Positions 28,901-39,726 are shown, numbered from the stretch's first letter. The stretch: DNA of 64,000 nucleotides from Rhodoligotrophos appendicifer (GCF_007474605.1 NZ_VHKL01000001.1:620001-684000), one strand, 5' to 3'. Notes: generated by a model not told the origin, from the sequence alone. A program made the numbers and translations.

Positions 28901-29046
28901 ATAGGATTTCCCCACACACCGCCGCGGGGTCCTAAGGCGACCCATGTCGCAATCCGCGTGCTCTCCGTCGCTCAGCCTTGTGCCTGGGATGGCACGTTCC
29001 CTATGCTGCGGATCGATCGAGGGAACTCAAGACAGGGCAGTCATTC

Positions 29047-31557
29047 ATGAAGAGCCAAGCGCGCGTGGTGGTCATCGGCGGCGGTGTGGTCGGCGTGTCC
29101 ACGCTCTACCATCTGGCCAAGAAAGGCTGGTCCGACGTCGTGCTTGTCGAGCGCAAGGAGCTCACCTCCGGATCGACCTGGCATGCCGCCGGCCTGCTCC
29201 CGCTGTTCAACATGAGCTACTCGGTGGGCCAGATCCACAAATACTCGGTCAAGCTCTACAAGACCCTGGAGGAGGAAACGGGCCAGCATGTAGGCTTCCG
29301 CCAGGTCTCCAACATTCGGCTCGCCCGGACCAAGGATCGCTGGGACGAGTTCATGTATTATGCCGGCATCGCCAAGACCCTCGGCATCACCGTCAATGTC
29401 CTCACCCCTGCCCAGGTCAAGGAGATCTGGCCGCTGGTGAACACCGACACCCTGATCGGCGCGATCCAGCACCCGGATGACGGCTACATCCAGCCCGCCG
29501 ACCTGACGCAGGCGCTGGCCAAGGGCGCGCGCTCGCGGGGCGCCGAGATCTACCGCAACACCACCGTCACCGGCATCGAGCAGCAGAAGGATGGCACCTG
29601 GCTGGTGAAGACCGACAAGGGCGACATCGCAGCCGAGCATGTGGTGTCCGCCAGCGGCAACTTCGCCCGGAAGACCGGCGCGATGGTGGGCGTCGACGTG
29701 CCGGTGATCCCTGTGGAGCACCAGTACATCGTCACCGAGCCGCATCCCGAGATCGTGGCGCGCCAGAAGGCCGGCTTGCCCGAAATGGGGGTTCTCCGCG
29801 AATCCGACAGTTCCTGGTACATGCGCGAGGAGAATGGCGGTCTACTGCTCGGTCCTTATGAGGTCGGCGCACCCGCCTGCTATGTGGACGGGCCGAGCGA
29901 GGACTCCGAATTCGAGCTGTTCCAGGAGGATCTCGAGCGGCTCGAGCCCTATATCGAGACCGCCATCACCCGGGTGCCGGCCTTCGGCGAAGTCGGCATC
30001 AAGAGGGTCTATAACGGCGCCATCGCCTATACGCCGGACGGCTCCCCCATCATCGGCCCGGCCTGGGACGTGAAGAATTTCTGGCTGAACGAGGGCCATT
30101 CCTTCGGCGTAACCGCGGCCGGCGGCGCCGGCTGGCAGCTGGCGGAGTGGATCGTCGATGGCGAGCCCACCATCGACATGATGGGCGTCGATCCCCGCCG
30201 CTTCGGGCCCTATGCCACCCGTGGCTACCTCAAGACCAAGAATGAGGAGGCCTATGCAAATGTGTTCACCGTCCATTACCCCGACGAGGAACGCGCCGCC
30301 GCCCGGCCCCTGAAGCGCACTCCCTGCTACGACCGGATGAAGGACCTCGGCGCCGTCTTCGGCTCGGTCTATGGCTGGGAGCGTCCCAACTGGTTTGCAC
30401 CGAAGGGCTTGGCTCTGAGCGCGGCCGAACTCGACCAGCCCGACACGCTGCTCCATGAGAACCATGCCCCGGTGAAGCCGGGCGAGCCGGTGCGGGAGAA
30501 ATATGCCTTCCGCCGCTCCAACTATTTCGAGCATGTCGGCCGCGAAGCGCGCCATGTGCATGAAAAGGTGGGCCTGCTGGACATGTCCGCCTTCGCCAAG
30601 TTCGAGGTCTCGGGGCCCGGCGCGGAAGCCTGGCTCGATTATCTCGTCGCCAATCGCATTCCGAAGAAGATCGGCCGCATCGCCCTCACCCACATGCTGT
30701 CGAAGAATGGCGGGGTGCGGTCGGAATTCACGATCTTCCGGGCTGGGCCGCAAAGCTTCTATCTGGTCTCGGCCGGCGCCTTCGAGCGCCACGACTTCGA
30801 CTATCTGCAGAAGAACCTGCCCACCGACGGCAGCGTGCGCCTGTCGAAGGTGACGACGCAATATGGCGTGCTGGTGCTCGCCGGTCCGCGCTCGCGCGAC
30901 GTGCTCGCGAAGGTCACGGATGCGGATCTCTCCAGCCCCAAATTTCCCTGGCTGTCCGGCCAGTTCATCAATGTCGGCATCGCCTCGGCACTGGCGATCC
31001 GGGTGAATTTCGTCGGCGAGCTCGGCTGGGAGCTGCATCACCCGATCGAGATGCAGAACACCATCTTCGACACCGTGATGGAAGCAGGCGCCGAATTCGA
31101 CATCAAGCCCTTCGGCATCCGCGCCATGGACAGCCTGCGGCTGGAGAAGTCCTACCGGTTGATCCCGCGCGAGTTGTCGATCGAATATTCGGCCATCGAA
31201 TCCGGCCTCGAGAAGTTCGTGAACCTCAACAAGGCCGACTTCATCGGCCGCGACGCATTGACGAAGTGGCAGGCGGAAGGGTTCAAGAACCAGTTCGTCA
31301 CCATGGAGGTCCACGGCGTCACCGATGCCGATGCCCGGGGGTCCGAGGCGATCTATCGCGATGGCAGGCTGGTGGGCCGCGCCACGTCCGGCGGCTATGG
31401 CTGGCGCCTGGGGAAATCCCTGGCGCTCGCCATGGTGCCGCCGGAGATGGCGGCGCTGGGCACCGAGTTCGAAATCGAGATCCTGGGACGGCGCCACAAG
31501 ACGACGATCATCCCCGAGTCACCCTTCGACCCTGAGAACGAGCGGCTGCGGGGGTAA
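29047..31557 (+). CDS. Dimethylglycine/sarcosine dehydrogenase-like flavoprotein with GcvT domain
   Basis: An 836-residue two-part enzyme. The N-terminal DAO-type FAD domain starts MKSQARVVVIGGGVVGVSTL and contains TSGSTWHAAGLLP, whose histidine is the site of covalent FAD attachment in DMGDH/SARDH. After an FAO_M linker (about 380-440) comes a folate-binding GcvT domain (about 450-830) with YFEHVGREARHVHEKVGLLDM and GELGWELHHPIEMQNTIFDT. It demethylates N-methylated glycines and hands the methyl carbon to tetrahydrofolate. Substrate may be dimethylglycine, sarcosine or another methylated amine. No glycine-betaine cluster surrounds it. An in-frame start 23 codons upstream is less likely. Confidence 0.9.
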   Translation: MKSQARVVVIGGGVVGVSTLYHLAKKGWSDVVLVERKELTSGSTWHAAGLLPLFNMSYSVGQIHKYSVKLYKTLEEETGQHVGFRQVSNIRLARTKDRWDEFMYYAGIAKTLGITVNVLTPAQVKEIWPLVNTDTLIGAIQHPDDGYIQPADLTQALAKGARSRGAEIYRNTTVTGIEQQKDGTWLVKTDKGDIAAEHVVSASGNFARKTGAMVGVDVPVIPVEHQYIVTEPHPEIVARQKAGLPEMGVLRESDSSWYMREENGGLLLGPYEVGAPACYVDGPSEDSEFELFQEDLERLEPYIETAITRVPAFGEVGIKRVYNGAIAYTPDGSPIIGPAWDVKNFWLNEGHSFGVTAAGGAGWQLAEWIVDGEPTIDMMGVDPRRFGPYATRGYLKTKNEEAYANVFTVHYPDEERAAARPLKRTPCYDRMKDLGAVFGSVYGWERPNWFAPKGLALSAAELDQPDTLLHENHAPVKPGEPVREKYAFRRSNYFEHVGREARHVHEKVGLLDMSAFAKFEVSGPGAEAWLDYLVANRIPKKIGRIALTHMLSKNGGVRSEFTIFRAGPQSFYLVSAGAFERHDFDYLQKNLPTDGSVRLSKVTTQYGVLVLAGPRSRDVLAKVTDADLSSPKFPWLSGQFINVGIASALAIRVNFVGELGWELHHPIEMQNTIFDTVMEAGAEFDIKPFGIRAMDSLRLEKSYRLIPRELSIEYSAIESGLEKFVNLNKADFIGRDALTKWQAEGFKNQFVTMEVHGVTDADARGSEAIYRDGRLVGRATSGGYGWRLGKSLALAMVPPEMAALGTEFEIEILGRRHKTTIIPESPFDPENERLRG

Positions 31558-31582
31558 CGGCCCTCTCCCCACCCAGTCGGTC

Positions 31583-31614
31583 ATCCCGGCCGAAGCGAAG
31601 CGCAGAGCCGGGAT
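31583..31614. repeat. Alphaproteobacterial palindromic repeat
   Basis: ATCCCGGC/GCCGGGAT form an 8-bp stem around a purine-rich loop (cgaagcgaagcgcaga). A GGGATCCCGG fragment recurs at 31628-31638. Elements of this form, built around GTCATCCCGGC and GAGCCGGGATC, are dispersed in many Hyphomicrobiales genomes. Confidence 0.7.
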
Positions 31615-31661
31615 CCCGGACAGCACAGGGATCCCGGGGGAATTGCTCCACCGGTTGATCG

Positions 31662-31943
31662 CTAAGGACATTCAGGAAGACTTAGCAGGTTGTTCGGCTC
31701 ATCCCGATCGGGTTCTGTCTTGAGATACTTGTTACCGTAAGGACTGAGTGCAACTATAACCCATACGCTTTTGCCTCCCGCGCTTACAAAAAAACGCCAT
31801 TCGCCGCTTTCTATCAGGCCAATTGCTTGAGGTTGCGTGATCTTCCACTGCTTGGGCGTAGCACCCCCTACATGGGTAATTCGCTCGTAGGGATTATATC
31901 TATCCTGTTTGTTGATGCAGGAGATTTGAGCTGTTTGTGTCAA
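31662..31943 (-). CDS. DUF3892 domain protein
   Basis: A 93-residue protein with the DUF3892 pattern: ERITHVGG near the start, then WKITQPQAIGLIESGEWRFF, VSAGGKSVWVIVALS and the closing GNKYLKTEPDRDEPNNLLSL. Function of the family is unknown; members are sporadic and often in mobile or accessory DNA. The local GC content is visibly lower than in flanking genes, and the gene is boxed in by repeats, which suggests acquisition. The TTG at 31943 has AAAGGA six bases ahead; a TTG two codons upstream directly abuts that sequence. No neighbour explains its role. Confidence 0.85.
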   Translation of the reverse strand: MTQTAQISCINKQDRYNPYERITHVGGATPKQWKITQPQAIGLIESGEWRFFVSAGGKSVWVIVALSPYGNKYLKTEPDRDEPNNLLSLPECP

Positions 31944-31949
31944 CTTCAA

Positions 31950-32215
31950 TCCTTTCCAAAGGGCTGCCGCGACAACGCTTGGGCTGGACGAAGGATTCTG
32001 CTTCCCCTAAGGTAAATCTGCGTGACTAGGGGTCTATCCTGGTCCTGCCGCAAGTTTGATTGCGGATCTAAGCTCGCGGTGTTGGGGTTGCCGCCCCGGC
32101 ACCGCGTCAGCGAATCGCTGTAGTTGTATTTTATGAATAATTTACGCGTTTAGCGAGTCTTGGTTGTCAACAACCCATTGACGTTTAGTTTGCTGGCAAA
32201 TGAACTGTGCGGTCG
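31950..32215. other. Non-coding stretch with several consecutive stem-loops
   Basis: No ORF is credible. Perfect or near-perfect hairpins occur in series: CCCCTA/TAGGGG around 32007-32035, CCGCAA/TTGCGG at about 32048-32065, CGCGGTG/CACCGCG with inner GGGG/CCCC at 32075-32106, and CAGCG/CGCTG at 32108-32120, followed by AT-rich sequence. This may be a structured RNA, a decayed mobile-element end or a cluster of terminators; none can be named. Confidence 0.35.
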
Positions 32216-32238
32216 ACCTCTCCCACAAGGGGAGAGGT
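32216..32238. repeat. CCTCTCCC-type inverted repeat after acsA
   Basis: A 9-bp stem ACCTCTCCC/GGGAGAGGT with a 5-base loop lies 11 bases past the acsA stop. It resembles the widespread CCTCTCCC...GGGAGAGGTCG intergenic repeat of alphaproteobacteria, and may double as the acsA terminator although no T run follows. Confidence 0.55.
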
Positions 32239-32248
32239 AAGGAAAGGC

Positions 32249-34201
<1,953 letters not shown>

Positions 34202-34277
34202 AGTGCCCCTTCCTCCCAACGGCTTCTTGGCCCTGATTATGAGCCGTGGCGCTGCAGCCGACAAGATAGGCTAAAGG

Positions 34278-34973
34278 TCACGTCGCGGGATCGGCAAGGC
34301 GCCAGACGGAGGTGCGCTTGACTTCCGAATCCTCGAGGTCCCGGCTCACCTGGATCTGATATTCCGCCAGCTTTTCGAGGCGATCGCGCGGCAGATAGGC
34401 ACGGCCGGGATCGCCCAGCAGAACGAGTGTGCCTTCAGCGCGATACGCCTCCAGCCAGGCGAGCACCTTCTCTGCCAGCGGCTTTTCATAGCAGATGTCA
34501 CCCGCGAGAATGATGTCGTAGGGCAGCCGCGGCAGGCCCAGTATGTCCTCGCAGCGGACCCGGATCGACACGTCGTTGGCCGCAGCGTTGAGCGTGATGG
34601 CGGCGGCCGCAAAGGCATCGATGTCGGCAGCGCAGACGGAGGCCGCACCGGCCAATGCGGCGGCGATGGCCACCACGCCGGATCCGGCGCCGAAATCCAG
34701 CACGTGTCGGCCGGCGACGATGTCGGGAGTGTCGAGGATGTAGCGGGCCAAGGCCTGACCGCCTGCCCATGCAAAGGCCCAATAGGGTGGCGGAAGGCCG
34801 ATCTGCTCGAGCTCCTCCTCCGTCTTCGTCCAAAGGGGGAGTGCTTCATGCGCCAGATGCAATCGGATCGAGGGAGCATGCGGAACCGGCAGAAGCTCCG
34901 TATTCGACTGCACGAACATATGGGCGTGATTGCCCGCAGAGGCGGGCGGGGCAGGCTCAGATACCGAACTCAC
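34278..34973 (-). CDS. SAM-dependent methyltransferase, ETF-beta lysine methyltransferase type
   Basis: A 231-residue class I methyltransferase. HVLDFGAGSGVVAIAAALAG is motif I, CAADIDAFAAAAITLNAAAN is motif II, and ILAGDICYEKPLAEKVLAWL contains the acidic post-II motif. TEEELEQIGLPPPYWAFAWA is shared with the human ETFBKMT and its alphaproteobacterial homologue, which trimethylates lysines of the electron-transfer flavoprotein beta subunit. Many genomes label such genes as ribosomal L11 methyltransferase or nicotinamide N-methyltransferase. The start could be Met19, which aligns better with the family. It lies between phnE and acsA and is not obviously tied to either. Confidence 0.8.
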   Translation of the reverse strand: MSSVSEPAPPASAGNHAHMFVQSNTELLPVPHAPSIRLHLAHEALPLWTKTEEELEQIGLPPPYWAFAWAGGQALARYILDTPDIVAGRHVLDFGAGSGVVAIAAALAGAASVCAADIDAFAAAAITLNAAANDVSIRVRCEDILGLPRLPYDIILAGDICYEKPLAEKVLAWLEAYRAEGTLVLLGDPGRAYLPRDRLEKLAEYQIQVSRDLEDSEVKRTSVWRLADPAT

Positions 34974-35044
34974 AGCTCACCTCGCCTCCGCCAATTCCTG
35001 ACTTATGCCATGGCGGGGCGGGTGAGTCTCGCGCAGCTTGGGCC

Positions 35045-35860
35045 TCAGAGGGTCCAGCGGCGCAGCTGCTGGGAGATGATGTCGATGATCGAAATGCTGA
35101 CGACCACGATGATCATCACCGCCGCCGTCTCGGAATAGTAGAAACCGCGGACATATTCCCACAGGATCTGGCCGATCCCGCCGGCGCCGACAATGCCCAG
35201 CACGGTGGCCGAGCGCACATTCGTCTCGAAGCGGTAGAGCGAGTAGGAGATCCACAGCGGCACCACCTGCGGCACGACCCCGTAGATGATCTCCTGCAAT
35301 TTACTGGCCCCGGTCGCGCGAATGGCCTCCACAGGGCGCGGATCGATGGCCTCAACGGCCTCCGAGAACAGCTTGGCCACGATGCCGGTGTTGTGGATGA
35401 ACAGGGCCATGACGCCGGCAAAGGGTCCGAGCCCCACGGCGACGACGAAGAGCAGCGCAAAGACCATCTCGTTGATGGCGCGGCAGGCATCCATCACGCG
35501 CCGGATGGGCTGGGCAATCCAGACCGGGGTGATGTTTTCAGAGCTCAGCAGTCCAAAGGGGATGCCGAGCACAACGGCGAGCACCGTTCCCCAGACCGCG
35601 ATCTGGATGGTGACCACCATCTCCGAGACATAGAGCCGCCAATCCTTGAAGCTCGGGCTGAGGAAACCCCCGGCAAACGACCCCATATTGTCTGCGTCAG
35701 TGAACAGATGCGTCCACAGATACATCTCTGTCGGCGACCAGCTCCAGGCGAGCAACGCCGCAAGCGCGATCCATATGCCCCAGGTCCGAATCCTATGGCT
35801 CAGCGGCTCGCGTGGGATCTCCACGGCAGGTCGGGTTGGTCGGATGTCGCTGAGGCTCAT
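35045..35860 (-). CDS. phnE: Phosphonate ABC transporter permease PhnE
   Basis: A 271-residue inner-membrane permease with six hydrophobic segments. The EAA-type loop contacting the ATPase is [20 protein letters not shown], and [20 protein letters not shown] is a PhnE hallmark. With PhnC and PhnD it imports phosphonates or phosphate esters. Only one permease gene is present, so the channel is probably a homodimer. An intrinsic terminator separates it from phnD, which may lower its expression relative to the binding protein. Confidence 0.94.
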   Translation of the reverse strand: MSLSDIRPTRPAVEIPREPLSHRIRTWGIWIALAALLAWSWSPTEMYLWTHLFTDADNMGSFAGGFLSPSFKDWRLYVSEMVVTIQIAVWGTVLAVVLGIPFGLLSSENITPVWIAQPIRRVMDACRAINEMVFALLFVVAVGLGPFAGVMALFIHNTGIVAKLFSEAVEAIDPRPVEAIRATGASKLQEIIYGVVPQVVPLWISYSLYRFETNVRSATVLGIVGAGGIGQILWEYVRGFYYSETAAVMIIVVVSISIIDIISQQLRRWTL

Positions 35861-35880
35861 CGGGGCGTTCCTTGGATATG

Positions 35881-35910
35881 AAAAAGCGCCCGCCCCAGTG
35901 GAGCGGGCGC
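35881..35910 (-). terminator. Intrinsic terminator between phnD and phnE
   Basis: On the reverse strand GCGCCCGC/GCGGGCGC (8-bp perfect stem) is followed directly by TTTTTC. It stands between the phnD stop and the phnE start, so it probably acts as a partial terminator that raises PhnD over PhnE. Confidence 0.75.
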
Positions 35911-35926
35911 CGTCGAATTACGCCAC

Positions 35927-36925
35927 TTACATGCTGGGAGTTTCAGTCGCCTGCTTGTTCACTTCGGCGATCTTGGCCTCGAGCTCGGCGACTTTCGCCT
36001 GGCGATCGGCTTCGGCAAGCGTTTGGTCACCCTTCACCTTGAAGAGCTGCTTGGTCAGCTCCAGCGTGCGGATCGGATAGAGTTGGGCGTTGGACGAGGG
36101 CCGGAAGGGTGCCCATTGCAGTGCCTTGAGCACCTGACGGTCATGGGCGATTTCTTCCGGAGTGCCGTTGCGGCCATAGGTCATGATGAAGGTATAGAGC
36201 TTGTCCTTCGTCGCCTGATCGAGATCGGAGCGCCAGACGAGCGGATCGGCCGGGATCAGCGGCGACTGCCAGATGACCTTGAGCTTCTTGAAGGCCTCGG
36301 GATTGGTGACCTCGAGGCGGCGCATGTTTTCGGTGTTGTTGGCGGCGACATCCACCTGCTTGTTGGCGGCCGCCATGGCGTTGGTCTCGTGATTGGCGTT
36401 ACGAACCGTCTTGAAGCATTCTTTCGGTTCGACGTTCTTCTCGGCGAAGATATAGGTCATGGGCACGAGGTAGCCCGACGTCGAATTCGGGTCGCCGATA
36501 CCGAAATTGAGTGTCTTGTCGCATTTGAGGACGTCATTGAGGTCATTCAGCGGGCTGTCGACACTGGTGACGAGCACTGACCAGTAGCCAGGATTGCCTT
36601 CTGCGTCGGCTGTCTGAGCAAAGATTTCAGCATCGGCGCGATCGACGGCTTCCATGGCGGATTTGTTGCCGTACCAGGCGAGCTGCACCTTGCCGAAGCG
36701 CATCGCCTCGATGACGCCGGCATAATCAGTGGCGAAGAAGGGCTTCACGTTGAGGCCGGTTTCCTTCGCCATGTCGGCGATGAAGGGCTCCCAGGTGGTC
36801 TTCAGGTTCTGGCTCGACTCCGTCGAGATGATCCCGAAGTTTATGGTTTGGGCATCCTGGGCTTGGGCGAGCGTGAGCACGGGCAGGACCGTAAGGGCGA
36901 GACCTGCGAAGAAGGACTTCAACAT
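35927..36925 (-). CDS. phnD: Phosphonate ABC transporter substrate-binding protein PhnD
   Basis: A 332-residue periplasmic binding protein with a signal peptide to about residue 22. INFGIISTESSQNLKTTWEP is the typical start of mature PhnD, and FFATDYAGVIEAMRFGKVQL and FGIGDPNSTSGYLVPMTYIF line the phosphonate site. It delivers 2-aminoethylphosphonate or other alkylphosphonates to PhnE. It is encoded 37 bases after phnC. The last 25 residues are a charged helix with several Ala/Glu/Lys residues, as in other PhnD proteins. Confidence 0.95.
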   Translation of the reverse strand: MLKSFFAGLALTVLPVLTLAQAQDAQTINFGIISTESSQNLKTTWEPFIADMAKETGLNVKPFFATDYAGVIEAMRFGKVQLAWYGNKSAMEAVDRADAEIFAQTADAEGNPGYWSVLVTSVDSPLNDLNDVLKCDKTLNFGIGDPNSTSGYLVPMTYIFAEKNVEPKECFKTVRNANHETNAMAAANKQVDVAANNTENMRRLEVTNPEAFKKLKVIWQSPLIPADPLVWRSDLDQATKDKLYTFIMTYGRNGTPEEIAHDRQVLKALQWAPFRPSSNAQLYPIRTLELTKQLFKVKGDQTLAEADRQAKVAELEAKIAEVNKQATETPSM

Positions 36926-36962
36926 GGGGGATGGGCTCCTGTGATACTTTGCGGTGTGGGGA

Positions 36963-37814
36963 TCAAGCCGGCTGCAGAACCGGCAGGCGGCGGGGAACGG
37001 TGACCTTCTCGGGCGACGCCACAGGCATGCTGGGCAGGAACAGCTCCTCGCTTTCAGCGCCGTAGAGCTCGCCCAGGAATTCCCGCGTCAGCGCCGTCGA
37101 CGGCCCGTCATAGACGAGCTCACCATGACGCAGGGCGATGGTGCGGGGGCAGTAGCGGATTGCATACTCAACCTGATGCAGGGAGACGACGACGGTGATG
37201 CCGTCCTTGCTGTTGAGCTCGTTGAGGATGTCCATCACCCGTCGCGCCGCATGCGGATCGAGGGAGGCGATCGGCTCGTCGGCGATGAGGACTCTCGCCC
37301 CCTGCACGAGAGTGCGGGCGATGGCGGCGCGTTGCTGCTGGCCGCCGGAGAGGAGGCTGCCGCGCTGCAAGGCTTGCGGGGCGATTCCGACCCGCTGCAG
37401 GGCCTCCATTGCGATCGCCTTCTCGGCTTGGGTGAACCATCCCATGGTGCCGCGCCAGCGGGGGACGCGTCCCAGCGTCCCGGTCAGGACATTTGTCAGC
37501 ACCGACAACCGACCCACGAGGTTGAACTGCTGGAAGATCATGCCGATGGACGAGCGGATCTCGCGGGCGGTCGACGATATGGCGCCATTGCTCTGCAGCG
37601 CCTTGCCATGCACTTTGACTTCGCAGGCGCTGCCCCGATCGGCGGGAACGAGGCCGGCGATGTGACGGAGCAAGGTCGACTTGCCGGAGCCGGAGGCGCC
37701 GATCAGGGCCACCATCTCCCCGGGCTGGATCGTGAACGATACGTCTTTCAGTGCCTTGGCACCGCCGAGAAAGGTTTTCGAAAGGCGAGCGATCTCGATC
37801 GCAGGAGCCGTCAT
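36963..37814 (-). CDS. phnC: Phosphonate ABC transporter ATP-binding protein PhnC
   Basis: A 283-residue ATPase. Walker A is [16 protein letters not shown], the signature is [17 protein letters not shown] and Walker B with its glutamate is [33 protein letters not shown] is the Q-loop region shared by PhnC proteins. It heads the phnCDE operon; a Pho-box-like pair of repeats lies about 65 bases upstream. The ATG at 37814 is preferred over an in-frame start 15 codons upstream because the domain begins immediately after it. Confidence 0.95.
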   Translation of the reverse strand: MTAPAIEIARLSKTFLGGAKALKDVSFTIQPGEMVALIGASGSGKSTLLRHIAGLVPADRGSACEVKVHGKALQSNGAISSTAREIRSSIGMIFQQFNLVGRLSVLTNVLTGTLGRVPRWRGTMGWFTQAEKAIAMEALQRVGIAPQALQRGSLLSGGQQQRAAIARTLVQGARVLIADEPIASLDPHAARRVMDILNELNSKDGITVVVSLHQVEYAIRYCPRTIALRHGELVYDGPSTALTREFLGELYGAESEELFLPSMPVASPEKVTVPRRLPVLQPA

Positions 37815-37877
37815 TATGCCATCCCTCACATTTGCCGGGATGCTAGCGGGCGTTTGCAACAGTTCCGTTCGGATTTG

Positions 37878-37895
37878 ATGACGGTTGAATGAAGG
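37878..37895 (-). promoter_or_regulatory. Candidate Pho box upstream of phnC
   Basis: On the reverse strand CCTTCAT-TCAA-CCGTCAT gives two heptamers 11 bases apart, matching the Pho-box unit CTGTCAT at 5/7 and 6/7 positions. It lies in the divergent region between phnC and the DUF1045 gene, and the same type of element occurs before phnG. Confidence 0.45.
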
Positions 37896-37965
37896 CGAGC
37901 GATGTCATGCAAGCGAGACAGAGAAAAAGTATGTGCCCCCTCGTCAGCCGGCAGTTTGAGAACCC

Positions 37966-38637
37966 ATGACCCAGCCCCGCTACGCGATCTATTTCTGCCC
38001 GCGGCCGGACGCCGCCCTGGACCGGTTCGGCACGTCTTGGCTGGGCTCCGACGCGGCGACCGGCACGAGCCGGGAACGGCGTGCGGAAACCGCTGCACCG
38101 GCGCGATATGGATTCCACGCGACCCTCAAGGCACCTTTTCACCTGAAGGAGGGCTGCAGCCTCGACGATCTCCTGGCGGCGGTGACCACCTTCGCAACAG
38201 GCTGGCGGGGGCTGGTCCTGCCGCCACTGGCCTTGCGCAGTCTGCAGGATTTCGTGGCTCTCGTGCCGTCAGGTTTCTGGCCTGACCTGCAGGCGCTCGC
38301 TGCGGCAAGCGTTCTTGAATTTGAGAACATGCGTGCGCCTTTGTCGGCTGAGGCGATCGCGCGCCGCAAAGCCAACGGACTGAGCCCGCGCCAAGCGGTC
38401 TATCTCGAACTCTATGGCTATCCCTACGTGCTCGACGAGTTCCGTTTCCACATGACCCTCTCCGGGCCTCTGCCGGCTCCACAGCGCGACCGCCTTTTGG
38501 CCGAACTCGCGGAAGGAGCGGAAGCAGCGACTGCCGAGGGAACGCACGTGCTGGATCTGACGATCATGGAGGAACCGGCGCCAGCTGAAACCTTCAGGCT
38601 GGTTGAACGGATCGCACTTCTGCCGCCGCGGCGATGA
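37966..38637 (+). CDS. DUF1045 / 2H phosphoesterase-like protein of the phosphonate locus
   Basis: A 223-residue protein with two His-x-Thr motifs, YGFHATLKAPF and FRFHMTLSGPL, that define the 2H phosphoesterase superfamily. Members hydrolyse 2',3'-cyclic or other cyclic phosphates. DUF1045 proteins are recurrent in C-P lyase loci. This locus has no PhnP, the enzyme that opens 5-phosphoribosyl 1,2-cyclic phosphate, so this protein is a natural candidate for that step; this is inference. It is divergent from phnC and its 3' end overlaps that of phnN by 44 bases on the other strand. Confidence 0.85.
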   Translation: MTQPRYAIYFCPRPDAALDRFGTSWLGSDAATGTSRERRAETAAPARYGFHATLKAPFHLKEGCSLDDLLAAVTTFATGWRGLVLPPLALRSLQDFVALVPSGFWPDLQALAAASVLEFENMRAPLSAEAIARRKANGLSPRQAVYLELYGYPYVLDEFRFHMTLSGPLPAPQRDRLLAELAEGAEAATAEGTHVLDLTIMEEPAPAETFRLVERIALLPPRR

Positions 38638-39179
38638 GCGCGTCGAGAAAGGCCGCCTGAGCGATTTCGATGGGCCCGCTATTGTCGATGGTCATCACGG
38701 GGGATGTGGTGGGCAGCGTCGTCTCGAACCGTGCGATTCGGCTGTCCATCTCGGGCCCCACCTCGCGGCCGCGCGCCGCCAGCCGGGATGCGAGCACCGC
38801 GGGAGGTGCCGTCACATGGACGATCCGGACCTCGCCGAAGATCCCCGGCAGATCGGGCAGCACGGAGCGCGAGACATTGGCGACGACGCAGCGGCCGTCC
38901 TCGACCGCGCCCAGCACATTGCGCCTCAGCCCGTAACCGAGCCCATGAGCGCGCCAACTGAGCGAGAAGCTGCCCGCCTGGTCCCAGGCATCGAACTCGA
39001 TCCGGCTCAGACTGTCGAAGATCTCTCCGCCGGCTTGCGGGTGGCGGGTGACGACGCGTCGGGGAAACACGAAGCGGTCGTCCTCGATCAGCTGCAACCG
39101 CGCATGGTCGAGCAGAGTGTCCTTGCCGACGCCGCTGGGGCCGACGACGGCGATGAAGATGCCGCTCATGGCTGCAGCC
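38594..39179 (-). CDS. phnN: Ribose 1,5-bisphosphate phosphokinase PhnN
   Basis: A 194-residue P-loop kinase that makes PRPP from ribose 1,5-bisphosphate, the salvage end of the C-P lyase route. It opens MSGIFIAVVGPSGVGKDTLL, with the P-loop at residues 10-17 and the PhnN-typical Lys-Asp after it. RFVFPRRVVTRHPQAGGEIF and FSLSWRAHGLGYGL follow the guanylate-kinase-like pattern. It is the last gene of the phnG operon, overlapping the HD gene by 14 bases. Its 3' end overlaps the opposite-strand DUF1045 gene. Confidence 0.93.
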
Positions 39180-39726
39180 TCGCCAGCGGTTGGGCATAGG
39201 CGAGGAAATGATCGAGATCGGGCGTGACGAGATCGAGCTCCTTGGCCCTGTCGTCCCATAGCCTCAGGCGGACGGCGTCTTCGGCAAAGGGTGCCGCGAT
39301 GAAGGCCGCCGCCTCCGCCGGGCTCATCACCCCGCCTTGCAGCGCCAGGCTGTGGCGCGATGCCGGTGAGAGCCCGTCGAGATAGGCCGGATCGACCGCA
39401 CAAAGATAGCGCTTGGCCGCCACGTGCAGCCGTGCCGGCTCGGTGACGTCCGGTCCGAACCAGCGGCTCAGGAACATGTCCCCCAGCATTTCATGACGAT
39501 GATCATCCTCCGGCGCGGCTTCATTGATGAAGGCGTCATCGAGAAGATGCCCCACATCATGCAGGAGTGCAGCAACGATCAGGGAGGGGGGCGCCTTTTC
39601 CGATTCCGCCAGGAATGCGCATTGGAGCGCATGTTGTTCCTGGGTCACCGCTTCTCCGCCATAGAGCTCCTGCCCGCGAGCGATCACCATTTGCTTCAGC
39701 TGATGAACGAGGTCCTCTTCCATCAT
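39166..39726 (-). CDS. HD-domain oxygenase-like protein of phosphonate operons (PhnZ-like)
   Basis: A 186-residue HD-domain protein of the 'phosphonate degradation associated HDIG' group. Tyr22, Glu25 and His32 lie in ELYGGEAVTQEQHALQCAFL; His56-Asp57 in LLHDVGH; His78 in DHRHEMLG; His101 follows. This pattern, including the Tyr-x-x-Glu pair before the first histidine, matches PhnZ, a mixed-valent di-iron oxygenase that cleaves 2-amino-1-hydroxyethylphosphonate. Its partner hydroxylase PhnY is not in the window. Coupling to phnM (ATGA overlap) and phnN ties it to C-P lyase metabolism. Its exact substrate is unknown. Confidence 0.85.
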   Translation of the reverse strand: MMEEDLVHQLKQMVIARGQELYGGEAVTQEQHALQCAFLAESEKAPPSLIVAALLHDVGHLLDDAFINEAAPEDDHRHEMLGDMFLSRWFGPDVTEPARLHVAAKRYLCAVDPAYLDGLSPASRHSLALQGGVMSPAEAAAFIAAPFAEDAVRLRLWDDRAKELDLVTPDLDHFLAYAQPLARLQP

